A stretch of 64,000 nt of DNA. It comes from Anaerolineae bacterium (GTDB lineage: Bacteria; Chloroflexota; Anaerolineae; Aggregatilineales; Aggregatilineaceae). A model generated the notes under the pieces. It saw only the letters and a list, made by a program, of their open reading frames with translations, ran no database searches and was not told where the DNA came from. The DNA lies in the NCBI GenBank assembly GCA_027494015.1, contig JAOSJP010000039.1:263287-327286 (forward strand), read 5' to 3'. Positions within the stretch are counted from its first letter, which is position 1, and the number at the start of each line of letters is the position of its first letter. This document shows, in pieces, positions 1-9,016 of the stretch. Position numbers and translations under genes: made by a program.

Positions 1-974
1 GTCATCGTGTGGGTATCTTTCTCGATGGCGTCCCACTTGTTGACCACGATCACCACGCTCTTGAAGGCATCGCTGATCATGCCGGCGATGTGCGCGTCCT
101 GCTGAGCAACTCCCTCAATAGCGTCGAGCAACAGCAGCACCACATCCGCCCGCTCGATGGCTTTGTGCGCGCGCAGCACGCTGTATTTCTCGATGCCCGG
201 CTCGATGCGCCCGCGCCGGCGGATGCCCGCCGTGTCAATGAGGGTGAGGGGCATCTCGTTCCACGTGATGCGCGTATCAATGGCGTCGCGCGTGGTACCG
301 GCGACCGGGCTGACGATGGCCCGCTCCTCGCCCAGCAGCTTGTTGAGCAGCGACGATTTACCGACGTTGGGCCGCCCGACGATGGCGATCTTGATCGAGT
401 CGTCCTCGGCGTCGAGGTCTTCTTCGGCGTGAAAAGGCAGCGCGGCCACGATGGCGTCGAGCAGGTCGCCGGTGCCCGTGCCGTGCAACGCCGACACCGC
501 GAAAACCTCGCCCAGCCCCAATCCATAGAACTCGAGGGCGTGATCGAAGCGCCCAACGTGATCGGCCTTGTTGGCGGCGATCAGCACCGGCTTGTCCGTG
601 CGCTGCAAGGTGGTGGCGATCTCCTCGTCGGCGGCAGTGATTCCGGTCAGCGTGTCCACCACAAACACGATCACGTCCGCCTCTTCGATGCCCAGCAGAG
701 CCTGGCTGCGAATCTCGGCCACGAACTGGCGGCTGCCCTCTTCCAGGGGGCTGGCTGCCTGCGCGCGATCGGCTTTGGGCTGGTAGACCTCCAGGCCGCC
801 GGTGTCCACCACGTCGAAGACGACGCCGTTCCAGTCCGCCTCGTCTATGATGCGGTCGCGCGTTGTGCCCGGCACATCGGAGACGACCGCCTTACGCATC
901 CCCACCAGGCGGTTGAACAGCGACGATTTGCCGACATTGGGCCGCCCCACCAGGGCGACGAGAGGTTTGCGCAT
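1..974 (-). CDS. der: GTPase Der (EngA), C-terminal end beyond window
   Basis: Double-domain GTPase needed for maturation of the 50S ribosomal subunit. Reading the reverse strand from an ATG at 974 gives MRKPLVALVGRPNVGKSS, the first P-loop, followed by the G2/G3 region with DTGGLEVYQPK and an NKADH guanine-specificity motif. A second P-loop, IVGRPNVGKSSLLNKLLG, lies near residue 198, with DTAGIRRRG after it and a second NKWD motif close to the window edge. Two tandem G domains are diagnostic of Der. The KH-like C-terminal domain lies outside the window. A -10-like TACAAT on the reverse strand at 1013-1008 is 34 bases upstream of the start. The gene points away from the tandem repeat array behind it. 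Confidence 0.97.
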   Translation of the reverse strand, partial: MRKPLVALVGRPNVGKSSLFNRLVGMRKAVVSDVPGTTRDRIIDEADWNGVVFDVVDTGGLEVYQPKADRAQAASPLEEGSRQFVAEIRSQALLGIEEADVIVFVVDTLTGITAADEEIATTLQRTDKPVLIAANKADHVGRFDHALEFYGLGLGEVFAVSALHGTGTGDLLDAIVAALPFHAEEDLDAEDDSIKIAIVGRPNVGKSSLLNKLLGEERAIVSPVAGTTRDAIDTRITWNEMPLTLIDTAGIRRRGRIEPGIEKYSVLRAHKAIERADVVLLLLDAIEGVAQQDAHIAGMISDAFKSVVIVVNKWDAIEKDTHTM

Positions 975-1050
975 GATCTGTCCAGACTCCAGGCTTCGCA
1001 GGGGATGATTGTAGCAAAGACGCGCAGCGCTGAGAAGGCCGAGCAGGGGG

Positions 1051-1828
1051 GCGGGTGCGAACAAAGGTTGTCAGCGACTTGCTTGACGCGGGGGGTATTG
1101 ACCTCACCCCCAGCCTCGCTACGCTCGGCTTGCCCCTCTCCGCGCGGAGAGGGGCGGCGAGGCCCGCGTTAGTGGGCCGAGCGGGGGTGAGGTCAATCAG
1201 GGCGCAGCAGAGCAGGCGCGTTTGTGCTCCTGCGCCGGGTCTGGCGGGTGCGCGCAAAGTTGTCAGCGACTTGCTTGGCGCGGGGGGTATTGACCTCACC
1301 CCCAGCCTCGCTACGCTCGGCTTGCCCCCTCTCCGCCAGCGGAGAGGGGGCGGCGAGGCCCGCGTTAGTGGGCCGAGCGGGGGTGAGGTCAATCAGGGCG
1401 CAGCAGAGCAGCGCGCGTTTGTGCTCCTGCGCCGGGTCTGGCGGGTGCGCGCAAAGGTTGTCAGCGACTTGCTTGGCGCGGGGGGTATTGACCTCACCCC
1501 CAGCCTCGCTACGCTCGGCTTGCCCCCTCTCCGCCAGCGGAGAGGGGGCGGCGAGGCCCGCGTTAGTGGGCCGAGGGGGGTGAGGTCAATCAGGGCGCAG
1601 CAGAGCAGCGCGTTTGTGCTCCTGCGCGGGTCTGGCGGGTGCGCGCAAAGGTTGTCAGCGACTTGCTTGACGCGGGGGTATTGACCTCACCCCAGCCTCG
1701 CTACGCTCGGCTTGCCTCTCCGCCGGCGGAGAGGGGGCGGCGAGGCCCGCGTTAGTGGGCCGAGCGGGGGTGAGGTAAATCAGGGCGCAGCAGAGCAGCG
1801 CCCCTGCCTGGCAAGTTCTGCATGTCCC
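1051..1828 (+). repeat. Tandem array of four family A palindromic elements
   Basis: Four head-to-tail units of 193-197 bases begin at 1051, 1244, 1441 and 1635. Each starts GCGGGTGCG, continues with GTTGTCAGCGACTTGCTTG, and carries the family A core: a TTGACCTCACCCC arm, a CCCCCTCTCC/GGAGAGGGGG hairpin, and a GGGGTGAGGTCAA arm. The last unit ends in a degenerate right terminus near 1828. Units are nearly identical, with small indels in G runs. Open frames through the array are by-products of the repeat and are not called as genes. Confidence 0.9.
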
Positions 1829-1896
1829 CTGGGGTGCGGCTGCGTGCGCTGGCCGAAGTCACCGGAGTGAATCCCACAGTGGGGACAAAGTGCTTG

Positions 1897-1971
1897 ACCG
1901 CCGAGACGCAAAGGATGCAGAGATAGATTAGCACCCCTCCAACCTGTCTTTTCTCTGCGCTCTCTGCGGTG
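1897..1971. repeat. Family G inverted repeat (CGCAGAGACGCAG type)
   Basis: A left arm resembling ACCGCCGAGACGCAAAGG pairs imperfectly with a right arm TCTCTGCGCTCTCTGCGGT. The same design recurs near 16420-16502, 45759-45845 and (partly) 54818-54850. It is a dispersed intergenic palindrome without coding capacity. Confidence 0.75.
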
Positions 1972-2016
1972 ATCTTTTGCCCTCCCTCTTCCCCGGCCTG
2001 GCAGCCGGATTTATGC

Positions 2017-2022
2017 TATACT
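2017..2022 (+). promoter_or_regulatory. -10-like element TATACT before argF
   Basis: TATACT lies 55 bases before the argF start, within GCTATACT. No convincing -35 is seen. The distance matches -10-like hexamers found before many genes in this window. Confidence 0.45.
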
Positions 2023-2076
2023 ACGCCGCAACACGCAGCATACGGGTGCGACGATCTAGCCTCAGAGAGGTGCTTA

Positions 2077-3018
2077 GTGAAACACTTCCTGGACCTTGCC
2101 GACTGGACGGCAGCGGACCTGCAATACCTGCTCGACAGCGCCGTGGCACTGAAGGACGAGCACCGGCGCGGCGGCAACCCCCCTTTGCTCAAGGGCAAGG
2201 CGCTGGCCATGCTCTTTCAGAAGCCGTCACTGCGCACGCGCGTCTCGTTCGAGATGGCCATGCAGCACGTCGGCGGCTATGCCTTCTACCTCAGCCCGCA
2301 GGAGATCGCCCTGGGCAAGCGCGAGAGCACGGCGGACATCGCCCGCGTCCTCGGTGGCTATGTGGACGCGATCATGGCCCGCACCTTCGACCACCAGCAC
2401 ATCCTCGATCTGGCTCGCTGGAGTCCCGTGCCGGTGATCAACGGCCTGACCGATTACAACCATCCCTGCCAGGTAATGGCCGACCTGCTGACCATCTACG
2501 AAGAGTTCGGGCGGCTGGAAGGGCTGCACCTGGCCTACCTCGGCGACAGCAACAACGTCACCACCAGCCTGTTGATGGGCGCGGCGCAATTCGGGATGAA
2601 GATGACCATCGGCAGCCCGGCAGGGTACCAGCCCAGGCCTGCGGTGTTGGAGAAGGCAAATCAGCTTGCGCGCGGGCACCTCGATGTGGCCGTCACCGAC
2701 GATCCGATAGCGGCCATCGCCGGCGCGGACGTGGTCTATACCGACACCTGGACGAGCATGGGCCAGGAAGCCGAAGCCGAGCAGCGCCGGGCCATCTTCC
2801 CGCCGTACCAGGTCAACGAGGCGCTGCTGAGCCACGCCGCTGAGCACGCCATCGTCCTGCACTGCCTGCCGGCGCATCGCGGCGATGAGATTACCGACGA
2901 GGTGGCCGACGGGCCGCAGTCGCGCCTGTTCCCGCAAGCCGAGAACCGCCTGCACGCCCAGAAAGCGATTCTCGTCCATCTGCTCGGCGCTGACGAAAGC
3001 AGCCGACGAAAAGACTGA
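2077..3018 (+). CDS. argF: Ornithine carbamoyltransferase
   Basis: Transfers the carbamoyl group from carbamoyl phosphate to ornithine to give citrulline, in cytoplasmic arginine biosynthesis. The 313-residue product has the carbamoyl-phosphate loop [13 protein letters not shown] (near residue 50), the HPCQ motif in [15 protein letters not shown], the ornithine-loop region DTWTSMGQE, and the family signature HCLPAHRG. The length is typical. I start at the GTG at 2077 ([10 protein letters not shown]) because an AGAGAGG ribosome site sits six bases before it and the family normally starts there; an ATG 36 codons upstream would add an unconserved leader. Aspartate and knotted N-acetylornithine carbamoyltransferases were considered, but the SMG loop fits ornithine. 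No other arginine gene is adjacent. Confidence 0.95.
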   Translation: MKHFLDLADWTAADLQYLLDSAVALKDEHRRGGNPPLLKGKALAMLFQKPSLRTRVSFEMAMQHVGGYAFYLSPQEIALGKRESTADIARVLGGYVDAIMARTFDHQHILDLARWSPVPVINGLTDYNHPCQVMADLLTIYEEFGRLEGLHLAYLGDSNNVTTSLLMGAAQFGMKMTIGSPAGYQPRPAVLEKANQLARGHLDVAVTDDPIAAIAGADVVYTDTWTSMGQEAEAEQRRAIFPPYQVNEALLSHAAEHAIVLHCLPAHRGDEITDEVADGPQSRLFPQAENRLHAQKAILVHLLGADESSRRKD

Positions 3019-3119
3019 GCGGGCCGAGCGGACTGAGAAGAAATCGAAGAAGAAGGGTAAAAAAGACAAGAAGGACAAGAAGAAATAGCGGCAGATTGTC
3101 TGCGCGCGCTGCGGGGGTC

Positions 3120-3166
3120 GTTGGTGGCTGGTTATTGATGGTTGGTGGTTGGTTGCTGGTCATTGG
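3120..3166. repeat. Heptanucleotide repeat (CCAATAA/CCAACCA type)
   Basis: On the reverse strand the stretch reads as successive degenerate heptads such as CCAGCAA, CCAACCA, CCAACCA and TCAATAA. It faces a second heptad block across the family A element at 3218-3411. Confidence 0.65.
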
Positions 3167-3217
3167 CAGAACGACCCCGAAGTGGAGTCGCCTCCACCAG
3201 GAGCCAATCACCCATAA

Positions 3218-3411
3218 GGGTGCGTGCAAAGGTTGTCAGCGACTTGTTTGACGTGGGGGCATTGACCTCACCCCCAGCCTCGCTGCGCTCGGCTCTTCCC
3301 CCTCTCCGTTGACGGAGAGGGGGCGGCGAGGCGCGTGAGCGCCGCGCGGGGGTGAGGTCAAGGGGGGCGCAGCAGAGCAGCGCCCCTACCTGACAGGTTT
3401 TGCACGCACCC
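3218..3411 (+). repeat. Family A element, full length
   Basis: 194 bases from GGGTGCGTGCAAA to its exact reverse complement TTTGCACGCACCC. The inner half has GTTGTCAGCGACTTG on the left, a core with the CCTCTCC/GGAGAGG hairpin, and CAGCAGAGCAGCGCCCCTAC on the right. This is the cleanest copy for defining the 13-base terminal inverted repeat. Both flanks are CCAATAA-type heptads, so a target duplication cannot be judged here. Confidence 0.9.
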
Positions 3412-3457
3412 ACCAATAACCAATAACCAATCACCAGTCACCAATAACCAATGACCG
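3412..3457. repeat. Heptanucleotide repeat ACCAATA
   Basis: Six consecutive seven-base units, ACCAATA ACCAATA then ACCAATC, ACCAGTC, ACCAATA, ACCAATG, directly after the family A element and just before the TPR gene start. Confidence 0.85.
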
Positions 3458-3477
3458 GACAACGGGTGGAGCGGGAT

Positions 3478-5754
3478 ATGCCAGGGAACCGTCAGATCTA
3501 CGAGCAAGCCATGAACATGGGCCACTCCGCCGCCTGGGACCGCGAGTGGGACAAGGCGATTGCGGCCTATGGGCGGGCGGTCAAGGAAATCCCCGACGAT
3601 CCGGCGGCCCACAACAGCCTGGGTCTGGCCCTGCTGCAGGCGCGGCGGCTTGAGGATGCGCTGAAGGTCTACACTCGCGCGCACCAGCTCGCCCCGGACG
3701 ATCCGACCCCGCTCGAGCGCAGCGCCGACGTGCTGGAACGGCTGGGCCGCCTGAAGGAAGCCGCCCAGCAGTACATCAACGTCGCCGAGCTTTACCTCGC
3801 CCAGCGCGACCTGGTCAAAGCCATCGCCAACTGGGAGCGCGCCACCCAGCTCACCGCCGGGCTGGTGCACATCCACCAGCGCCTGGCGCTCGCCTATGAG
3901 AAGACCGGGCACCGCCGCCTGGCCCTCCGCGAATACCTGACCCTGGCCTTCAACTTCCAGCGCGCCAACCGCGACGACATCGCCATCCAGGCTGTCGAGC
4001 GGGCGCTGCGCCTGGAGCCGAACAATCCGCAGGCGCTCAACACTCTGCAGGCCATCCGCACTCATTCGCCGATCTCGCCAGACATCATCAAGGTGGAAGT
4101 GGACGAGACCGGCGATTTCGACGAGCCGACGCGCGATGAAGCCTTCGGGCTGGCCGACGAGGATTTGAGCGAGCTGTTCGGCGAAGAAGAGTTCGCCGCA
4201 GGTGGGGCCAACCCGCGCGGCCCGCTCGGCGAAGCGCTCGACCGCGCGCTGGAGGCGGTGGCCACCCAGCTTTTCACCGGCGACGAGCTGGACGAGGCCG
4301 GGCTGCACGCTTCGCAGGCGATCAGCTACCAGCACGAGGGTCTTTTTGCCGAGGCCATCGGCGCGTATGAGCGAGCGCAGGCCGCCGGGCTGCGCCATCC
4401 CAGCGTGCAGCTTGCCCTGGGCGCGCTCCGGCTGGAACTGGAGCAGTGGGACGCAGCCATCGCTCATTTCGACCAGGCGACCCACGACCCACGCCTGGCC
4501 GCGGGCGCGCTGCACGGGCTGAGCATCGCCCAGGTCGCGCTCAACCGCCCCCGCGTGGCGGCGCGCACTCTGATCCAGGCGATGCGCATGGCCGATGCGG
4601 AACAGGCCGATACCCAAGACGACGCCGCCCAGATCGGCACCATCTACGACCGGCTGACGGCCAGCGCTGAAGAGGCCGACGAGCAGCAGCTCAAGGGCCT
4701 CACAACCCGCTTCCTGGAACTGCTCAGCGGCCCCGCCTGGAGGGACCGCGTCGCCCGCACGCGTCGCCAGCTTGAAGAAGCGATCATGCTCGAAGAGCCG
4801 GACTCGCTGGTGAGCATCGCGCTCTACATTGACGACCGCGTGGCCGAAGGCCTCAACCTCATTGACCGCTATGTGCGCGAAGGGCTGCACACCCTGGCCC
4901 TGGATCAGGCGCACTACATGCTGGAAAGCGCGCCCGACTATCTGCCGATCCACTGGCGTGTCGGGCAAATCCTGCTGGATCGCAACAACATTCCCGCCGC
5001 CATGACCAAGTACAACCTGGTGGCCGAAACCTACCGGCTGCGCGGCGATACCGAGCGCGCCATGAGCATCCTGAGGGAGGCGCTCAAGATCGCGCCGATG
5101 GACACGGCGCTGCATCACAGCCTGATCACCCTGCTCCAGGACAACGAGCGTTGGGGCGATCTGCTCAGCCAGTACATTGACCTGGCCGACGCCTACTATC
5201 AACTGGCCGACATGGACGCGGCGCGCACCACCTACCTGTCCGCCATCCAGCTTGGGCAGCGCCTCGGCGTGCCGGACGAGCAGATCATCCAGATTCTGCA
5301 CCGGCTGGGCGAGATCGAGGTCAACCGGCTGGACTTGCGCCAGGCGATGCGCACCTACGACCAGATTCGGCGCACCGACCCCAACGACGAGCGCGCGCGC
5401 CGCGCCCTGGTGGATCTCAATTACCGGCTGAACGACCCGATCTCGGCTGTGCGCGAGCTGGACGGGCTGCTGCGACTCTACGCCAAGCAGCAGAAGGCCG
5501 GGCAGATCATCCGCGTGCTGGAGGAGCTGGTCACGCGCTACCCGAACGACATGGCCCTGCGCTCGCGGCTGGCCGCCGTCTATCACCAGACAGGCAACAT
5601 GCCCAAAGCCGTCGAGCAGCTTGATGCCCTGGCCGAGCTTCAGCTTGAGTCCGGGCTGCACAACGATGCCCTGGTCACCATCCGCCGCATCATCACCCTC
5701 AACCCGGAGCAGGCCCAGGATTACCAGCGTCTGCTGCGCCAGTTGAGCGGCTGA
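3478..5754 (+). CDS. Large tetratricopeptide-repeat protein
   Basis: A 758-residue, probably cytoplasmic protein made almost wholly of TPR-like helix pairs. Typical units are seen near residue 30 (AIAAYGRAVKEIPDDPAAHN), 64 (ALKVYTRAHQLAPDDPTPLE), 180 (AVERALRLEPNNPQALN), 280 and through 480-740. An acidic, Glu/Asp-rich non-repeat linker occupies about residues 205-245. There is no signal peptide or membrane segment. The start at 3478 is preferred over an ATG nine codons earlier because GGTGGAGCGGGAT precedes it and the earlier ATG falls inside the heptad repeat. TPR arrays act as protein-binding scaffolds; the partner is not evident. cdaA follows about 210 bases downstream. Confidence 0.85.
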   Translation: MPGNRQIYEQAMNMGHSAAWDREWDKAIAAYGRAVKEIPDDPAAHNSLGLALLQARRLEDALKVYTRAHQLAPDDPTPLERSADVLERLGRLKEAAQQYINVAELYLAQRDLVKAIANWERATQLTAGLVHIHQRLALAYEKTGHRRLALREYLTLAFNFQRANRDDIAIQAVERALRLEPNNPQALNTLQAIRTHSPISPDIIKVEVDETGDFDEPTRDEAFGLADEDLSELFGEEEFAAGGANPRGPLGEALDRALEAVATQLFTGDELDEAGLHASQAISYQHEGLFAEAIGAYERAQAAGLRHPSVQLALGALRLELEQWDAAIAHFDQATHDPRLAAGALHGLSIAQVALNRPRVAARTLIQAMRMADAEQADTQDDAAQIGTIYDRLTASAEEADEQQLKGLTTRFLELLSGPAWRDRVARTRRQLEEAIMLEEPDSLVSIALYIDDRVAEGLNLIDRYVREGLHTLALDQAHYMLESAPDYLPIHWRVGQILLDRNNIPAAMTKYNLVAETYRLRGDTERAMSILREALKIAPMDTALHHSLITLLQDNERWGDLLSQYIDLADAYYQLADMDAARTTYLSAIQLGQRLGVPDEQIIQILHRLGEIEVNRLDLRQAMRTYDQIRRTDPNDERARRALVDLNYRLNDPISAVRELDGLLRLYAKQQKAGQIIRVLEELVTRYPNDMALRSRLAAVYHQTGNMPKAVEQLDALAELQLESGLHNDALVTIRRIITLNPEQAQDYQRLLRQLSG

Positions 5755-5966
5755 GCAGGGGTCGCCGGGGTATGGAGTTCGGCAGAGGCGCTGCTTTGCC
5801 GCGCCCCCAGGGAGAGGTCGGCGCTTCGCGTTGGAGGGGCGCGCTGCTCGACCCTCACCAGGGATAAACTCTCATCTGGCCCTAATCCACGACGGGGCCG
5901 GATATGGTAAGGTTGGCGCGCTGGCCGTGCCAGATAGAGCGCGGTCAAGGACGCTTGTGGTAGGCC

Positions 5967-6854
5967 ATGAGACTGATCTGGACGCTGGAATCTTTTCGCT
6001 GGAACGATGTGCCGGACGTGCTCGTTGTGGCGGCGATCATCTTCATCGTCACGCTGCTCATCCGGGGCACGCAGGCTGTCTCGCTGCTGCGCGGCACGAT
6101 CGTCGTGGTGTTGGTCATGGCCCTGCTGTCCACCGTGTTCGAGTGGGTGGCGTTTCGCTGGCTGCTGAACTATCTCGTCACCGCCTCCATCGTGGCGATT
6201 CCGGTCATCTTCCAGCCAGAGCTGCGCCGGGCGCTGGAGCGCGTGGGGCGCACCGGGCTGGGCAACCTTTTCAGCCGGCAGCCCTCCTTCACCGAAGAAG
6301 AGCAGATCATTGACGCCATCTGCGCGGCGGCGGCGCGCCTGTCGGAGCGGCGGCACGGCGCGCTGATCGTGCTGGAGCGCAACGACGCGCTCGACGAGTT
6401 CATCAACACCGGCGTGCCGATGGATTCGCAGACCAGCCCGCAGCTTCTGCTGACCGTGTTCTGGCCCAAGACGGAGCTACACGACGGAGCGGTGATCATT
6501 CGCCAGGGGCGCGTGGCCAGCGCCGCCTCGGTGCTGCCGCTGTCGTCCGGGCGCAACCTGACCGACCGCAAGCTGGGAACCCGTCACCGCGCCGGGCTGG
6601 GCATCAGCGAAGTGTCGGACGCGCTGTGTGTGATCGTCTCCGAGGAGACGGGGCGCATCTCGGTGGCCAATCGCGGGCGGATGATCCGCCGGCTGGACGC
6701 CAATCGCCTGCGCACCATCCTCAGCGCTTTTTACACCAGCAACCGCCCGCAAGAGACCGCCTGGCCCTGGACACCGCTGCTGGCCCGCGCGCGCGACGAG
6801 CTGGCCCGCCTGCGCAAACGCGGCGACTCCGGGCGCGGGCGGCGCGCCGCCTGA
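5967..6854 (+). CDS. cdaA: Diadenylate cyclase CdaA
   Basis: Membrane-bound enzyme that condenses two ATP into cyclic di-AMP. The 295-residue product has three N-terminal membrane helices (about residues 15-80) and a DAC domain (about 90-250). The catalytic motifs are intact: the DGA in ELHDGAVII (Asp near residue 173) and the RHR in GTRHRAG (near residue 206). The C-terminal tail is Arg-rich. It lies 43 bases before cdaR, the usual partner, so the two are probably one operon. c-di-AMP typically controls potassium and osmolyte transport and wall homeostasis; no such target gene is adjacent, although mscS lies at the far end of the window. Confidence 0.96.
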   Translation: MRLIWTLESFRWNDVPDVLVVAAIIFIVTLLIRGTQAVSLLRGTIVVVLVMALLSTVFEWVAFRWLLNYLVTASIVAIPVIFQPELRRALERVGRTGLGNLFSRQPSFTEEEQIIDAICAAAARLSERRHGALIVLERNDALDEFINTGVPMDSQTSPQLLLTVFWPKTELHDGAVIIRQGRVASAASVLPLSSGRNLTDRKLGTRHRAGLGISEVSDALCVIVSEETGRISVANRGRMIRRLDANRLRTILSAFYTSNRPQETAWPWTPLLARARDELARLRKRGDSGRGRRAA

Positions 6855-6897
6855 GGCTCAGGACCGCGCCAGCCGCGCGCAGACGCAGGATAATGTG

Positions 6898-8190
6898 ATG
6901 CAAAGAAGCTCGTTTCTCCAGTACGTAGTGCGTAACCTGGGTTGGGCGCTCCTGTCTGTGTTCCTGGCGTTGGCCATCTGGGGGGCGGCGAACATGGCCA
7001 ACAACCCGGTCGAGCAGGGTGAGATGCGCGGGGTGCAGGTGCGCGTCGAGCTACCTGAAGGCTACGTGCTGACCCGCGCGCTGGACACGACAACCGTCAC
7101 GGCGGTGGTGCGCGCCGAGCGCGGCCAGTGGGAGCTGCTCACCGCGAGCGATATTCTCGTCACAGCCAACCTGCGCAGCTTCAAAGAGCCAGGCGAATAC
7201 CGCGTCGAGCTGCAGGCAGAGGTGGCCTCGCCGCTGCATGCGCGCGTTGTCGCCCTGCGTCCGAGCACGTTCACCCTGAGCATTGATCACGAAGTCGAAA
7301 GGCGCGTCGCCGTTCAGGTGGTGGTGACGCGCGACCCGCCGCTGGGCTACACCTATCCCGCCGATCTCGCCTGCGATTACAGTGAAGTGGTGATTCGCGG
7401 CAGCGCCGAGCGCGTGCGCGGGGTGGCCCACGTTGAAGCGCGGCTGAACCTGGCCGACGAGCTGAACCCGGTCACCAAGCTGGTCAGCCTGACGCCCGTT
7501 CAGGAGGGAGGGCTGCGCGCGCGCGATGTGGAGATGGAGCCATCTTCGGTCACCTGCCCGGTGGATATTCAGCCGCGCGAGGACATCTTCCAGATGCCCG
7601 TCCAGCCCAAGATCGTGGGCAACCCCCCGCCCGGCTACAACGTGGTGCGCTACAGCGCCATCGAGCCGGACACGGTGGTGCTCACCGGCGATCTGGCGGC
7701 CATCCGCGAAATGCCCGGCCTGGTGCGCACGGCCCCGATTGACCTGACCAACCGCACCGACACCTTCACCACCGAGGTGACGATTGACCTGCCCGCCGGG
7801 GTGACCACCGTCCCGGAAAACCAGACCGTCAAGGTGACCATCGTCATCGAGCCGCAAATCAGCACGCGCCAGTTCGAGGAAGTGCCGGTAGAGGTGACGG
7901 GCCTCGATCCCACGCAGTATCGCGCCAGCGGCCTGGCCGGGACAGTCACCGTGTTCGTCAGCGGGCCGCTCCACAAGCTGCCCAGCCCCCAGAATCTGCG
8001 CGTGATCGTAGACCTGGGCGGGCTGCCCGCCGGCAACCACGAGGTCACGCCGCAAGCGGTGCTGGTCGGCATGGAAGATACGAGCGGCCTGACGGTGACC
8101 GTCAGCCCGGACGAATTGGGCGTGACCATCGAGGCGCTGGCTCCGACGCCCACATTCACACCGGCGGCCACCACGCCGGGCACCGGCTGA
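6898..8190 (+). CDS. cdaR: YbbR-domain protein, CdaA regulator CdaR
   Basis: Extracytoplasmic regulator of CdaA. The 430-residue product starts with a membrane anchor (NLGWALLSVFLALAIWGA, about residues 11-28) followed by roughly four YbbR repeats, each a beta-rich unit of about 80 residues with motifs like VEVRLELPEGY and PPPGYNVVRYSAIEPDTV. The C-terminus is a short Pro/Thr tail. I start at the ATG at 6898; a GTG immediately before it is also possible. AGGA at 6887-6890 is the ribosome site. Linkage to cdaA supports the assignment. Confidence 0.9.
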   Translation: MQRSSFLQYVVRNLGWALLSVFLALAIWGAANMANNPVEQGEMRGVQVRVELPEGYVLTRALDTTTVTAVVRAERGQWELLTASDILVTANLRSFKEPGEYRVELQAEVASPLHARVVALRPSTFTLSIDHEVERRVAVQVVVTRDPPLGYTYPADLACDYSEVVIRGSAERVRGVAHVEARLNLADELNPVTKLVSLTPVQEGGLRARDVEMEPSSVTCPVDIQPREDIFQMPVQPKIVGNPPPGYNVVRYSAIEPDTVVLTGDLAAIREMPGLVRTAPIDLTNRTDTFTTEVTIDLPAGVTTVPENQTVKVTIVIEPQISTRQFEEVPVEVTGLDPTQYRASGLAGTVTVFVSGPLHKLPSPQNLRVIVDLGGLPAGNHEVTPQAVLVGMEDTSGLTVTVSPDELGVTIEALAPTPTFTPAATTPGTG

Positions 8191-8385
8191 CCGGCGCGGC
8201 AGCGATCAAGCGCGCCGGTCTTCACGCAATTTCCAGACTATTTTTATGGGGATTTAACTCCGGCGCGCTATCCTGACAAATGCAGGCACAAAGCCTGCTG
8301 CCACCAGTATCACCAGGACGGCGCAAAGACCCGTATGCTCCCAACCCCCATCTGAACCCTTCGCGTCGCGTCCTGTGATACGATC

Positions 8386-8420
8386 AAGGAAGGGGCTTCC
8401 TCGCCCCTTCCTTTGTCTTT
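8386..8420 (+). terminator. Rho-independent terminator
   Basis: AAGGAAGGGGC pairs with GCCCCTTCCTT around a six-base loop and is followed by TGTCTTTT. It lies about 195 bases after cdaR and would end that operon. Confidence 0.75.
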
Positions 8421-8639
8421 TAGCCGCTCGCGGCCGGCATTCAGTGGTCGGTTGTCAGTTCCCGGCCTGCGATCTTCAGCCGGCGAAGGGTGTGCGGAGT
8501 GAGCCATGAGTCGTCGGCACAGGGTACCCCGGACGGGTACGTGCAAACCCAGCCAGGTAGGGGCGCTGCTCTGGCGCCCCCGGTTTACTTCACCCCCGCA
8601 CGGCCCACTGACGCGGGCCTTGCTGCCCCCTCTCCAATG

Positions 8640-8881
8640 GGAGGGACGGACAAATAAGATTGCATTGACGGCTAACGATAGAGTACGGAAGAACAATTCA
8701 AGAGGAGAAACGAACCAAGAAGGCGACTTCGCGGAACCGGTTGTAGGGGCGGGTTTGCAAACCCGCCCCTACAGGCCCTACCAGGCATCCGAGCTTCTCC
8801 TTCAAGCCACCCGTTTCTTTCGTTGATTGTGATCGCTCGTCGTTACGCTAAATCAACACTGTCCAATAGGTCCGTCCCTCC
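8640..8881. mobile_element. Family E miniature element
   Basis: 242 bases bounded by the inverted repeat GGAGGGACGGAC. It holds a perfect palindrome of TGTAGGGGCGGGTTTG and its complement at 8742-8773. No protein is encoded. A truncated copy in the opposite orientation sits at 35052-35187. Both copies sit at the apex of a family A core hairpin. Confidence 0.8.
8742..8773. repeat. Family D perfect palindrome
   Basis: TGTAGGGGCGGGTTTG followed by its exact reverse complement (32 bases). Variants recur at 15139-15170, 24138-24175, 35158-35187, 42472-42501, 46683-46710 and 62943-62972. Confidence 0.9.
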
Positions 8882-9016
8882 AACATGGAGAGGGGGCAGG
8901 CCGGGCGCAGCGAGGCTGGGGGTGAGGTCAATGCCCCTGCCTCCAGCGAGGCGCTGTCAACCTTCGCGCGCACCCCCTCGGACCCGTGACTCAGCACTCC
9001 GGCCTGTGACGGCGCG

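Larger units (their letters stand above)
8535..8975 (-). repeat. Family A element interrupted by a family E element
   Basis: Left end GGGTACGTGCAAA, right end CGCGCGCACCC. The two halves of the core hairpin (CCTCTCCAATG and CATGGAGAGG) are separated by the insertion at 8640-8881. Outside the ends is an 8-base duplication, CCCCGGAC at 8527-8534 and CCTCGGAC at 8976-8983 (7 of 8). Confidence 0.85.

Noticed and set aside
9..1172. 387-codon forward open frame
   Set aside because: It is antisense to der and runs on into the repeat array; composition follows the GC-rich third-position bias of the real gene.
1051..1828. Repeat array as a CRISPR
   Set aside because: Units are about 195 bases, nearly identical throughout with no unique spacers, and no cas genes are near.
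2885..3088. Lysine-rich frame after argF (EKKSKKKGKKDKKDKKK)
   Set aside because: It overlaps argF in another frame, has no own start signal, and argF already ends normally; an A/G-rich 3' region explains it.
3358..5661. 767-codon reverse open frame
   Set aside because: It mirrors the TPR gene; the product is a His/Gln/Val-rich shadow with no domain.
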